A stretch of 10,309 nucleotides of DNA from a bacterium (GTDB lineage: Bacteria > Patescibacteriota > JABMPQ01 > JAQVVF01), in the NCBI GenBank assembly GCA_030611905.1, contig JAUWOX010000028.1, positions 1-10,309 on the forward strand. Reading direction: 5' to 3'. The notes under the pieces were generated by a model that saw only the letters and a list, made by a program, of their open reading frames with translations, made no database searches and was not told the origin of the DNA. Positions 1 to 8,231 of this stretch are shown here, in pieces; position 1 is the first letter of the stretch; each line of letters starts with the position of its first letter. Made by a program: the position numbers and the translations under genes.

Positions 1-1
1 T

Positions 2-202
2 TACCAAAACAGAAATACTAATACTCTCAAGTTCAAGATCAGAAACTACAAACTGGTCACCGAACTAGCTTCAACTAATAGAACCTTTTCACCAACCTTT
101 TACTTTAGAAACCTAAAAAAGGTTCGGTTTGTGATAGCTACTAAAAAGGCTTTTAAAAAAGCTTATCGTTCTGATATGAGCGATAGCTATGATTTTGAAT
201 AG
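2..202 (+). CDS. 3' end of a Lys-rich C-terminal-module protein (5' truncated by window edge)
   Basis: Reading from base 2 gives 66 residues ending in TAG at 200-202, and the start lies outside the window. The peptide aligns almost throughout with the last ~74 residues of the protein at 2692-5313. Shared blocks include TLKFKIRN, TNRTFSPTFYFRNLKKVRF, VIATKKAF and the terminal YDFE, with a three-residue gap near the middle. It is therefore the tail of a paralogue of that exported propeller/Ig protein, or at least of a protein carrying the same C-terminal module. The module is rich in Lys, Arg, Phe and Tyr and matches no domain I can name. Whether the missing N-terminal part also has propeller repeats cannot be seen. 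Base use is C>G here (14 C against 6 G in bases 1-60), unlike most of the window. Confidence 0.85.
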   Translation, partial: YQNRNTNTLKFKIRNYKLVTELASTNRTFSPTFYFRNLKKVRFVIATKKAFKKAYRSDMSDSYDFE

Positions 203-213
203 AAATGGGTCAA

Positions 214-246
214 TAAACGGCTACTATCGTCGATAATAGCCGTTTA
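214..246 (+). terminator. Inverted repeat after the truncated gene, probable weak terminator
   Basis: Arms AAACGGCTACTATCG (215-229) and CGATAATAGCCGTTT (231-245) are complementary except for one C/A mismatch, with a further T-A pair outside. The last bases on each arm must open to form the loop. It begins 12 bases after the TAG at 202. No uninterrupted T-run follows, only AT-rich sequence, so termination may be inefficient. It may also protect the 3' end. The hairpin is seen directly; its role is inferred. Confidence 0.6.
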
Positions 247-274
247 AATATATTAATAATTAAAACTAAAACAA

Positions 275-2680
275 ATGAAAAAAGGGTATTTAGTTGTTTT
301 ATTGGGGGCAGTTTTTGTGCTCCTTGGAGGTCTTTTGTTGTTTGATTGGTCTTTGGCTGCCGACGATGATTTATTAGTGAAGAAAAATGCAATTAATAAG
401 GCTGATTTCAAAAAGGGGGAGCTGATTGTCAATTTCAAGAAGAATGTTTTTAGGAAGTCAAAATCAAAGAAGTTGAGTGGAGCTTCTTCAATTTCTCCAA
501 CTAAGGTGAAGAAGAAGTCAATTAAGAGATTGAACAGAAAATTTAAGGTGACGAAGATTGTTAAATTGCGTAAAGGGCACGACAAAGAGTCTAACGTAGG
601 CAAAACTGTTCTAAAAAAAGCTAAAGGGATGAAGGAGTTGAAATTAAATAATTTGTATAAGTTAGAATTTTCTGACAAAAAAAGTGTTACGAAAGCAGTT
701 GAGGATTATTCGGCGAATTCAAATGTGAGATATGCAGAGCCTAATTACAGAATGGATATAATGACAACAACACCGGATGATCCTTATTATTCATCTTATG
801 GTACATGGGGGCAGTCATATTATGATCTTTATGGCTTGTATAATATTCAGGCTGGTAATGCTTGGGATACAACAACTGGGAGTAGTGATGTAGTGGTGGC
901 AATGATTGATACGGGAGTAGATTATAATCATGCTGATATGTCAGCAAATATGTGGACAAATACAGATGAGATACCAAATAATGGGATAGATGATGATAGT
1001 AATGGATATGTTGATGATTATTATGGCTACGATTTTTATAATAATGATGGTAACCCGATGGATGATTATGGTCATGGGACTCATTGCGCTGGAACAATCT
1101 CAGCAGTAACAAATAATAATTTAGGAGTAGCTGGGGTTTCTTGGAATTCTAAGATTATGTCAGTTAAGTTTTTGAATAATAATGGATCTGGTTATCTTTC
1201 TGATGCGGTTTTGTCAACTCAATATGCGGTGGATAATGGTGCGCAGATTTTGTCTAATTCTTGGGGAGGATGGGGTGCTTCGGAGAGTATGCAGGATGCT
1301 GTTAATTATGCTTACAGCCGAGGAGCAATTTTTGTAGCAGCAGCAGGTAATAGTAATTGGGATACTTCTTATTATCAACCAGCTGGTTTGGATAATGTAT
1401 TTACAGTATCGGCTTCTGATCATAATGATACAAAAGCTTCTTTTTCAAATTGGGGAGACGAAGTGGATGTATCAGCTCCAGGAGTTGACACTCTTTCTTT
1501 AAGAGCAGCTGGTACAACAATGGGTTCTGTTGTAGGGACGTATTATACTCGAGCATCAGGCACTTCAATGGCTACTCCTCATGTATCTGGAGTGGCGGCA
1601 CTAGTTTTAGCACAAAATCCAACAATGTCTGGTCAGGAAATTGAGAATCTGATGAAAAGTTATGCTGATGATAAGGGGGAAACTGGTTTTGATATTATTT
1701 ATGGGTATGGAAGAGTAAATGCTGAACAAGCTGTAACTGGAGAGGTCGTTCCTTTGAGTGCATCTTATTCTTCGGCAAGTGCATCACCAACGAATCTGTC
1801 TATAGGAGGTAGTTCAACTGTATCAATTACTGTCAAAAATAGTAAAAATGTAACGGCAGCTGGAAAAAAGGTAACTTTAACTACGAGTTTAGGAACCTTG
1901 GGATCAAGTTCGGGCCATTCTAATAGTGACGGTGAAATGACAACGACTTTAACTTCATCGACCGGAGGAACGGCAACAGTGCGGGCAACGTCGGATAGTA
2001 TTGTTTTGGGGGCGGTTCAGATAAAGTTTGTTGAGCCAGCAGACACAACGTCGCCAGCTGATGTGACTAATTTTAAAGCCATAGGAGGCAATAAGACAGC
2101 AACTTTATATTGGACAAATCCTTTGAATTCTGATTTTGCAGGCGCTTTGATTCGAAGGAAATCAGGTAGTTATCCAACTAGTAAAGATGATGGGCTTTTG
2201 GTTTATAATGGAACTGGATATAGTGCGGTTGATGACGGATTAACTAATGGACGGAATTATTATTATGCAGCTTATGCTTATGATGCATCCGATAATTATT
2301 CTAATGCGAAGTATGCGAAGTCGGCTCCAAGAAGTTACAAAGGAAGAGATACAATTCCGCCATCACCGGTTAAAAATTTAAGAGCGCGTCAGAAGAAGAG
2401 TAATGTTCGATTACGGTGGAAGAATCCCAAGAATACTGATTTTAAAGGTGTTATGATTCGAAGAAGTAAAAAAGGTTATCCAGTAAAATATAGTAAAGGC
2501 AAAAGAGTCTATAAGGGTGTGGGAAAAAAGGTTAAGAAGAAAAAGTTAAGAAAAAGAAGATATAAGAGGTTTACTGACAAGAGAGCGACGGGGAGTACGA
2601 TATATTATTATTCGGTATTTAGTTATGATGATGCTGGGAATTATTCAATAGTGAGGAGGACAAGGGTACTAATTAACTAA
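275..2680 (+). CDS. Exported subtilisin-like serine protease (peptidase S8) with Big1-like and FN3-like domains
   Basis: 801-residue secreted endopeptidase of the S8 family. Residues 1-28 form a signal peptide: Lys-Lys, a long Leu/Val/Gly core, then SLA-A as a likely cleavage site. A basic prodomain of inhibitor I9 type follows (about 40-160), ending in the usual VRYAEPNY motif. The catalytic domain spans about 185-485. Its triad is Asp212 (IDTGVD), His267 (GHGTH) and Ser431 (SGTSMATPH), with oxyanion Asn359 (AAGNSN). An acidic Asp/Asn-rich stretch (236-264) just before the His is probably a Ca-binding insertion. Behind the enzyme come a Big1/invasin-like Ig domain (about 492-587) and two FN3-like domains (about 593-685 and 693-801). 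The second FN3 carries a very basic loop (751-765). The ATG has no SD, and bases 246-274 contain no G at all. The next gene starts 11 bases after the stop, so the two are probably co-transcribed. Substrate unknown; processing of neighbouring surface proteins is only a guess. Confidence 0.93.
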   Translation: MKKGYLVVLLGAVFVLLGGLLLFDWSLAADDDLLVKKNAINKADFKKGELIVNFKKNVFRKSKSKKLSGASSISPTKVKKKSIKRLNRKFKVTKIVKLRKGHDKESNVGKTVLKKAKGMKELKLNNLYKLEFSDKKSVTKAVEDYSANSNVRYAEPNYRMDIMTTTPDDPYYSSYGTWGQSYYDLYGLYNIQAGNAWDTTTGSSDVVVAMIDTGVDYNHADMSANMWTNTDEIPNNGIDDDSNGYVDDYYGYDFYNNDGNPMDDYGHGTHCAGTISAVTNNNLGVAGVSWNSKIMSVKFLNNNGSGYLSDAVLSTQYAVDNGAQILSNSWGGWGASESMQDAVNYAYSRGAIFVAAAGNSNWDTSYYQPAGLDNVFTVSASDHNDTKASFSNWGDEVDVSAPGVDTLSLRAAGTTMGSVVGTYYTRASGTSMATPHVSGVAALVLAQNPTMSGQEIENLMKSYADDKGETGFDIIYGYGRVNAEQAVTGEVVPLSASYSSASASPTNLSIGGSSTVSITVKNSKNVTAAGKKVTLTTSLGTLGSSSGHSNSDGEMTTTLTSSTGGTATVRATSDSIVLGAVQIKFVEPADTTSPADVTNFKAIGGNKTATLYWTNPLNSDFAGALIRRKSGSYPTSKDDGLLVYNGTGYSAVDDGLTNGRNYYYAAYAYDASDNYSNAKYAKSAPRSYKGRDTIPPSPVKNLRARQKKSNVRLRWKNPKNTDFKGVMIRRSKKGYPVKYSKGKRVYKGVGKKVKKKKLRKRRYKRFTDKRATGSTIYYYSVFSYDDAGNYSIVRRTRVLIN

Positions 2681-2691
2681 TTTTATAAGAT

Positions 2692-5313
2692 ATGAAGAGG
2701 TTTTATATTGTTTCTTTAGCAATCGTTTTTGGGTTGGTAATTGCCATCTGTTTTAATTTGCAAAAAGCTAAGGCGTTGGAATTAACAACTGTTGATAGTT
2801 CGGCTGATGTTGGTAAATGGTCTTCTATAAAAGTTGATGGAGTTGGTCGGGCACATATAAGTTATTTTGATGATACTAATAATGAACTTCGATATGCTTA
2901 TTATAACGGTTCTAGTTGGGATCATATTATGGTGGATACAACAGGAACTTCTGGCTGGGGGACATCAATTGACGTAGATAGTAATAATTATCCCAGGATT
3001 GCTTATTATGATAGTTCGGGGCTGGATTTGCGTTATGCGTATTGTGATGCTAATTGTGGGGATGCTACTATTAATTGGACAGTAGCGATTGTGGATGATA
3101 CTTGTAATGCTGGTTCTACCGGTCCTTCTTTGGCAATTGATGACAGTAATAATCCGCATATTGCTTATTATGATTCGACTGCTGGGAATTTGAAATATGC
3201 TTTTCATGATGGTCTTATGTGGACTCTTTTGACTGTGGATAATAGCGTTGACAATGTTGGTGGTTATCCTTCTCTGGATTTGGATAGTTCTAATAAGCCC
3301 CATGTTAGTTATGCAGATGCGACAGATGGATATTTAGAATATGCTTATTGTTCAGGGCTTGATTGTACTGATGCTGGCGATTGGACGATTGAAACAGCTG
3401 ATAATAATGGTAATCAGATATGGAGGACTTCAATGAAGCTTGATAGTGGCAATGTGCCGCATGTGGCCTATTATGACAATACAAATAAGTTAGTTAGATA
3501 CAAAAACAGATCTGGAGGGGCCTGGGGGACTAGGGAGACTGCGGGGTGGCCTAAGGGCCGGTATCCTTCTCTAGATTTGGATAGTAATAATGATCCCTTT
3601 GTGCAGTATTATGGCAACGACGGTTTTTATGCGTATGATCTTTTATATGCTTATAGTGATGGTGCGGGCAGTTGGACTACTATGAAAGTATATTCTGGGA
3701 CCAATGCTGGAGGTTATGCAACGGGATCTAATCTTGATATAGATAGCAATAATGTGCCTCACATCTCTTATTATGATTCAACTAACGATTATCTGGAATA
3801 TGCAGTTGGAACTGTGCCGACTAATCCAACTATTTCTATTAACGGAGGAGATGCTTATACTAATTCAACTAGTTCGATATTGACTTTGTCCGCTTCATTT
3901 GGTACTGCTAGTTTTACGACTAATCAAATGATTTTATCAGAGGATCAAAGTTTTTCTGGCGCTTCGTGGGAAGATTATTTTACTTCAGATAATTTTACTT
4001 TAAGTTCTGGCGAAGGCATGAAGATTGTTTTTGCTGAATATCGAGATGCATTATTGCAAGAAAGCAGTACTGCTACTGCTATGATTACGCTTGATCAAAC
4101 AGATCCAACCGTGGCAATAACTAGTCCGTCCAGTACATATTATGGTCCTTTAACTTGGGGACAGATTATTGGTACCGCGTCTGATGCTTTATCGGGAGTA
4201 GTTTCAACTACAGTTGCTATTCAGCGTGACTCTGATTCAAAATATTGGGATGGAGATTCATGGGAGAGTGCTTCTACGAATTTAGCAACTAGTGGGACTC
4301 CGACTAGTTGGACATATACTATTAGTTCATCTAATCTAGATGATGGAGTAGAATATACTATCGTAGCTATAGCAACTGATAATGCGACAAATACAGCCTC
4401 AACTAATCAATCTTTTACTTATGATGGGGCAGCGCCAGTAACTACGGCTTTACCGGTTGGTGGAATTTATACTACGGCGCAAACAGTAGTTCTTTCAGCT
4501 GTTGATTCAGTGTCAGGAGTAGATGCAACATATTATACTACAGACGGCACTGATCCCACCACAGGTTCATCAACATATTCTATACCTCTTGAGATATCTG
4601 AAACAACTACACTTAAATTTTTTTCAGTTGATAATATTGGTAATTCTGAAAGCATTAATACCGAAAACTACACTATTAATATTCCAACCCCAACCCCTGA
4701 TGCCACAGAAAATTACGCTGGCGGAGAACTCAAGATCAAAGACATAGAATTAGATAAAACCTATCACAACACTAAAAACGACACTGACTTCTATTTCTAC
4801 CGTAAGCCCACCAGAAAGTTTAGCGTCAGAAAAAAACTATACATCAAGATACTACGAAAATCAGTCTACAAAAAAGCTTTCAAAAGAAAGAGAGCCTTTA
4901 AAACTTATTACAAGCTTAAGCTCAATGTCGGCAAGGCTAAAAAAGACACTTGGCCAAATGTCAAAAAGAGAATGAAGTACAAAGTAGCTTTAAGATATAC
5001 CGATGCTCAATTAGCCAAGAAACAGGGCATTAAAGAAAAGAATCTAAGGCTATTCATCAAAGACAGAAAAAACCTCTGGCGAGGTCCATATACTGTTTAT
5101 CAAAACAGATTAACTAACACTCTCAAATTCAAGATCAGAAACTTCAAGCATTTAAACGAGTTAGCTAGCATTTCATCAACCAACAGAACCTTTTCGCCAA
5201 CCTTCTATTTTAGAAACCTAAAGAAAGTCAGATTTGTCATAGCCACTAAAAAGGCTTTTAGAAAGAACTATCCCTTTAATCTAGCTGATCAGAATAATTA
5301 TGATTTTGAATAG
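2692..5313 (+). CDS. Exported propeller-repeat / Ig-like surface protein with Lys-rich C-terminal module
   Basis: 873 residues; specific function not recognised. A signal peptide (1-28) has a hydrophobic core and an AKA-L cleavage site. Residues about 40-372 hold seven imperfect repeats of 42-52 residues built on a pattern like SLDLDSNNxPHISYYDSTN, then LxYAY and W-T, which fits a seven-bladed beta-propeller. Ig-like domains follow (about 375-468 and 469-578), then a chitobiase/beta-hexosaminidase C-terminal-type domain (about 580-663, with YYTTDGTDPT). A short PTPTPD linker (665-670) leads to a basic module (about 679-873) shared with the truncated gene at 2-202. No catalytic motif is visible, so binding or adhesion at the cell surface is the likely role. 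No SD precedes the ATG. It lies 11 bases behind the protease gene and is followed by a strong terminator, which suggests a two-gene operon. Codon use changes at the linker: T- and G-rich before it, richer in A and C after it. Confidence 0.88.
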   Translation: MKRFYIVSLAIVFGLVIAICFNLQKAKALELTTVDSSADVGKWSSIKVDGVGRAHISYFDDTNNELRYAYYNGSSWDHIMVDTTGTSGWGTSIDVDSNNYPRIAYYDSSGLDLRYAYCDANCGDATINWTVAIVDDTCNAGSTGPSLAIDDSNNPHIAYYDSTAGNLKYAFHDGLMWTLLTVDNSVDNVGGYPSLDLDSSNKPHVSYADATDGYLEYAYCSGLDCTDAGDWTIETADNNGNQIWRTSMKLDSGNVPHVAYYDNTNKLVRYKNRSGGAWGTRETAGWPKGRYPSLDLDSNNDPFVQYYGNDGFYAYDLLYAYSDGAGSWTTMKVYSGTNAGGYATGSNLDIDSNNVPHISYYDSTNDYLEYAVGTVPTNPTISINGGDAYTNSTSSILTLSASFGTASFTTNQMILSEDQSFSGASWEDYFTSDNFTLSSGEGMKIVFAEYRDALLQESSTATAMITLDQTDPTVAITSPSSTYYGPLTWGQIIGTASDALSGVVSTTVAIQRDSDSKYWDGDSWESASTNLATSGTPTSWTYTISSSNLDDGVEYTIVAIATDNATNTASTNQSFTYDGAAPVTTALPVGGIYTTAQTVVLSAVDSVSGVDATYYTTDGTDPTTGSSTYSIPLEISETTTLKFFSVDNIGNSESINTENYTINIPTPTPDATENYAGGELKIKDIELDKTYHNTKNDTDFYFYRKPTRKFSVRKKLYIKILRKSVYKKAFKRKRAFKTYYKLKLNVGKAKKDTWPNVKKRMKYKVALRYTDAQLAKKQGIKEKNLRLFIKDRKNLWRGPYTVYQNRLTNTLKFKIRNFKHLNELASISSTNRTFSPTFYFRNLKKVRFVIATKKAFRKNYPFNLADQNNYDFE
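2809..3807 (+). repeat. Seven tandem protein repeats (propeller blades)
   Basis: Residues 40-372 of the encoded protein repeat a unit of 42-52 residues. The recurring core is a DxDSNN-P-H-I-YYD strand pair followed by L-YAY and a Trp-containing strand. I place units starting near residues 40, 88, 143, 190, 243, 290 and 345. They are conserved as protein but divergent as DNA, so this is an old duplication and not a DNA satellite. Confidence 0.75.
5099..5313 (+). repeat. Second copy of the C-terminal module sequence found at 1-202
   Basis: This stretch matches bases 1-202 at the DNA level over most of its length, including long identical blocks such as AACAGAACCTTTTC/AATAGAACCTTTTC, CTAAAAAGGCTTTTA and TATGATTTTGAATAG. 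One nine-base gap and a divergent patch just before the end interrupt the match. Both copies read in frame to a TAG stop, so this is a gene-family or module duplication and not a mobile element end. No target-site duplication or terminal inverted repeat is visible. Confidence 0.8.
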
Positions 5314-5326
5314 AATCTTTTATAAT

Positions 5327-5357
5327 AAAAGGGCCAGGTAATTTACTTGGTCTTTTT
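5327..5357 (+). terminator. Rho-independent terminator of the protease/propeller unit
   Basis: The left arm AAAAGGGCCAGGTA (5327-5340) pairs with 5344-5357 (TACTTGGTCTTTTT) around a three-base loop. There are several G-T pairs and no unpaired bases. The T-run 5353-5357 belongs to the right arm. It starts 13 bases after the TAG of the propeller gene and separates that unit from polA. Confidence 0.8.
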
Positions 5358-5372
5358 GAATTGGTTAGATTG

Positions 5373-5381
5373 TGATAAAAT
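5373..5381 (+). promoter_or_regulatory. Probable extended -10 promoter of polA
   Basis: TG-A-TAAAAT at 5373-5381 matches the extended -10 form (TGn then TATAAT, 5 of 6). A TTGAAT at 5356-5361 is the only -35-like hexamer nearby, but the 14-base spacer is short. The ATG lies ten bases past the -10, so transcription would begin at or within a few bases of it, giving a leaderless or nearly leaderless mRNA. Inferred from sequence pattern only. Confidence 0.5.
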
Positions 5382-5390
5382 ACTAATTGT

Positions 5391-8156
5391 ATGAAACAGA
5401 ATAAGAAAACAATTTTATTAATCGATGGTAATGCTTTGATTCATCGGGCCTATCATGCAGTTCCGCCTTTATCTACTAAATCAGGAGAGCTGGTTAATGC
5501 TGTTTTTGGTTTTACTTCGGTTTTGTTAAAAGCAATAAAAGATTTAGAGCCAGAATATATTGTGGTGGCCTTTGATAAAAAAGCGCCGACTTTTCGGCAT
5601 AAAATTTATAAGGAATATAAAGCTAATAGACCGCCAGCTGATAAAGAATTGTATCAGCAATTTCCCAAAGTTCGTGAAGTTGTTGAGGCATTAAATATTC
5701 CTCATTTTGAAATTGCTGGTTATGAGGCTGATGATATTATTGGAGCATTAACTAAAAAAAGTGGAGTGAAAAATATTATTGTGACCGGGGATTTGGATGC
5801 TTTGCAGTTGGTGGATGATGATACCGGGGTTTATACTATGAAGAGAAGTGTACAGGACACTGTCTTATATGATGAAAAAAAGGTTGTGGAGAGATATGGG
5901 CTAAGGCCGGACCAATTGATTGATTATAAAGCCTTGCGGGGGGATCCGAGTGATAATATTCCTGGTGTGCCTGGAGTGGGTGAAAAAACAGCAGTGAAAT
6001 TATTGCAGGAATTTAAGACTCTTGATAATTTGTATAAGTCTTTGGAAGATGGGAAGACAAAGGATTTAATAAAACCGAGAATAGAAAAATTATTGTTGGA
6101 CAACAAAAAGCAAGCCTTGTTGTCAAAGCGATTAGGAAAAATTGTTACGGATATTAATATTGATTTTGATTTGAAAAAATGTGAGTTAAAGGATTATGAT
6201 CGAGATGAAGTGGCAGAGTTGTTTTCAAAGTTGGGATTTAAAAGTTTATTAAAGCGTTTGCCAAAGGCTAAGGACGATTTGGAGCAGGGTGGATTGTTTG
6301 ATGGTCAGGAAGAAAAATTTGATTTAGTAAAAAATTGTGAAAAACGAGGTGTTAGTTATGAATTAGTTGATACAGAAAAAAAGTTTGCGGAATTGGTGGA
6401 TAAATTAGCGAGTGTTAGTGAATTTGCTTTTGATACGGAAACTACCGGTACAAATGTTTTTGAAGCTGAATTATTGGGAATTAGTTTTTGCTGGGAAGAA
6501 AGTGTAGCGTATTATGTCGCAATGAATCAGGAATCAGGAATCGTGAATTATGAATTGTTGATTAAAAAGTTTAAAGAGATTTTTAAAGATTTAGAGACTA
6601 AGAAGATTGCGCATAATTTTAAATATGATTTGGAAATTTTAAGGCGGGTAGGGATTGATGTTAAGGGTGAAATTTTTGATACAATGATTGCTTCTTATGT
6701 TTTGGATCCAGGGACAAGGCGGCATAGCTTGGATGATTTATCTTTTTCAGAATTTGGTTATGAAATGATGAGCTTTGAGGCATTGGTTGGTAAGGGACAA
6801 GGAGCTAAAAAAATCGAAGAGATTGATATTGATAAATTGTGTTTTTATTCTGGCGAGGATGTTGATTTTACTTTTAAGCTGTATAAAAAATTTAGTGAAA
6901 AATTGGATGTGGAAGAAAAATTGAAAAAGGTTTTTGATGATATTGAAATGCCGTTGGTGCCAGTTTTGGCGCAGGTGGAAAGAAATGGGGTGAAGATCGA
7001 TGTTGATTTTTTGAAAAAATTATCTAAAGATTTTGGAATAAGATTATTGGACTTGGAAGCAAAAATCTATGAATTGGCTGGTTGTCGGTTTAATGTAAGG
7101 TCAACGATGCAATTGAAAGAGGTCTTGTTTGATAAATTAAAAATTTCGACTGATGATATCAAAAAAATTAAAACTGGATTTTCTACGGCGGCATCAGAAT
7201 TGGCTAAATTAAGGCAAGCTCATCCAATTATTGAGTTAGTTGAGGAATATCGAGGGTTGACTAAATTAAAGAATACTTATTTAGATGCTTTGCCAAAGTT
7301 AGTGGCAAAAGATGGGCGAGTGCATACAAGTTTTAATCAGACTGTAACAGCTACTGGGCGATTGTCTTCTTCCGGGCCTAATTTGCAGAATATTCCGATT
7401 AAGACTGATGTTGGTCAGCAGATTAGAAAGGCTTTTGTGGCAGATTTGGGAAATAAAATTATAGCATTGGATTATTCCCAAATTGAGCTTAGAGTAATGG
7501 CTCATATGTGTGGTGATGTGAATATGATCAAAGCTTTTGAAGCAGGAGAAGATATTCATTCAGCAACTGCAAGTAAAATTTTTAATAAGGATATTAAGGA
7601 TATTGATAAAAAAGAACGAAGAGCGGCTAAGACAATAAATTTTGGAGTGATGTATGGAATGTCTGATTTTGGATTGTCGCAGGCTTTGGGAATTAGTCGG
7701 GAAGAGGCCAAGAAATTTATTACCGAATATTTTGAACAGTTTCCGAGCATTGCGATTTATATGAAAACGATTTTAGAAAAAGCAAGACGAGATGGTTATG
7801 TTGAAACTATGTTTGGTAGAAGAAGATATTTGCCGGAATTAAAGGAGAATGTAGCTTTCCGAGTTAGAGCGGCGGGAGAAAGAATGGCAATAAATATGCC
7901 AATACAGGGGACAGCGGCTGATATTATTAAACTTGCTATGATTGCCGTTTCTCTAATGGATCTCGAATCGGATTTCTCTAATAAGTCTCGAATGATACTT
8001 CAGGTGCATGATGAGTTAGTGTTTGAGGTTAAGAAAGATAAAATTGATGTTGTGGCGAAAAAAGTTAAAGAAATCATGGAAGGGGTTTGTAAACTAGATG
8101 TGCCATTGATTGTTGATGTGGAGATGGGTGATAGTTGGGGGACGTTAAAAACTTAA
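5391..8156 (+). CDS. polA: DNA polymerase I, full length with 5' nuclease and proofreading domains
   Basis: 921 residues, close to the usual ~930 of bacterial Pol I. It removes RNA primers and fills gaps in replication and excision repair. The 5' nuclease domain (1-~290) has Asp12, Asp62, Glu112/Asp114/Asp115, Asp134/Asp136 and Asp185/Asp188, plus the helix-hairpin-helix GVPGVGEKTA (192-201). The 3'-5' exonuclease domain (~320-505) keeps Asp348/Glu350 (FDTE), Asp413 (NFKYD) and Tyr486/Asp490 (YSGED), so proofreading should work; many Pol I homologues have lost these residues. The polymerase domain has motif A DYSQIELR (Asp694), motif B R743-K747-F751-Y755 (RRAAKTINFGVMYG) and motif C VHDE (Asp874, Glu875). 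Phe751 is the position where Tyr permits dideoxynucleotide uptake. The start agrees with the normal N-terminus (ILLIDGNALIHRAYHA). There is no SD; the gene seems to be transcribed alone, between two terminators. Confidence 0.98.
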   Translation: MKQNKKTILLIDGNALIHRAYHAVPPLSTKSGELVNAVFGFTSVLLKAIKDLEPEYIVVAFDKKAPTFRHKIYKEYKANRPPADKELYQQFPKVREVVEALNIPHFEIAGYEADDIIGALTKKSGVKNIIVTGDLDALQLVDDDTGVYTMKRSVQDTVLYDEKKVVERYGLRPDQLIDYKALRGDPSDNIPGVPGVGEKTAVKLLQEFKTLDNLYKSLEDGKTKDLIKPRIEKLLLDNKKQALLSKRLGKIVTDINIDFDLKKCELKDYDRDEVAELFSKLGFKSLLKRLPKAKDDLEQGGLFDGQEEKFDLVKNCEKRGVSYELVDTEKKFAELVDKLASVSEFAFDTETTGTNVFEAELLGISFCWEESVAYYVAMNQESGIVNYELLIKKFKEIFKDLETKKIAHNFKYDLEILRRVGIDVKGEIFDTMIASYVLDPGTRRHSLDDLSFSEFGYEMMSFEALVGKGQGAKKIEEIDIDKLCFYSGEDVDFTFKLYKKFSEKLDVEEKLKKVFDDIEMPLVPVLAQVERNGVKIDVDFLKKLSKDFGIRLLDLEAKIYELAGCRFNVRSTMQLKEVLFDKLKISTDDIKKIKTGFSTAASELAKLRQAHPIIELVEEYRGLTKLKNTYLDALPKLVAKDGRVHTSFNQTVTATGRLSSSGPNLQNIPIKTDVGQQIRKAFVADLGNKIIALDYSQIELRVMAHMCGDVNMIKAFEAGEDIHSATASKIFNKDIKDIDKKERRAAKTINFGVMYGMSDFGLSQALGISREEAKKFITEYFEQFPSIAIYMKTILEKARRDGYVETMFGRRRYLPELKENVAFRVRAAGERMAINMPIQGTAADIIKLAMIAVSLMDLESDFSNKSRMILQVHDELVFEVKKDKIDVVAKKVKEIMEGVCKLDVPLIVDVEMGDSWGTLKT

Positions 8157-8207
8157 AAAATTAAAAATAATAATTGTTATATTGTTTGAAAATATTTATG
8201 AAAGAAA

Positions 8208-8231
8208 AAAATCCACTGAAAGGTGGATTTT
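8208..8231 (+). terminator. Hairpin terminator after polA, probably bidirectional
   Basis: AAAATCCAC (8208-8216) and GTGGATTTT (8223-8231) form a nine-pair perfect stem with a TGAAAG loop, 51 bases past the polA stop. On the + strand only the four T of the stem are present. On the - strand the stem would be followed by a longer, interrupted T-run (complement of the A-run 8201-8210), so it looks at least as good for transcripts coming from the right. Confidence 0.7.

Noticed and set aside
741..1112. Long - strand open frame inside the protease gene
   Set aside because: It is antisense to the catalytic domain with its triad motifs. The product is a low-complexity His/Tyr/Leu-rich string, as expected from reading GAT/TAT-rich codons backwards.
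2655..2659. GGAGG upstream of the propeller gene
   Set aside because: It lies 32 bases before the ATG at 2692, inside the protease coding sequence, too far to act as its SD.
2809..3807. Regular repeats that might suggest a CRISPR array or satellite
   Set aside because: The periodicity is at protein level (42-52 codons), with divergent DNA and a continuous ORF. There are no identical short repeats with unique spacers.
1..5313. Duplicated module as evidence of an insertion sequence or transposon
   Set aside because: No transposase, terminal inverted repeats or target duplications are visible; the similarity ends with the coding sequence.
6526..6564. Stretch in polA with repeated GAATCAGGAATC and NYEL-coding bases, resembling small interspersed repeats
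   Set aside because: It is in frame, short, and falls in a variable surface loop of the exonuclease domain. A single copy in the window is not enough to call a repeat element.
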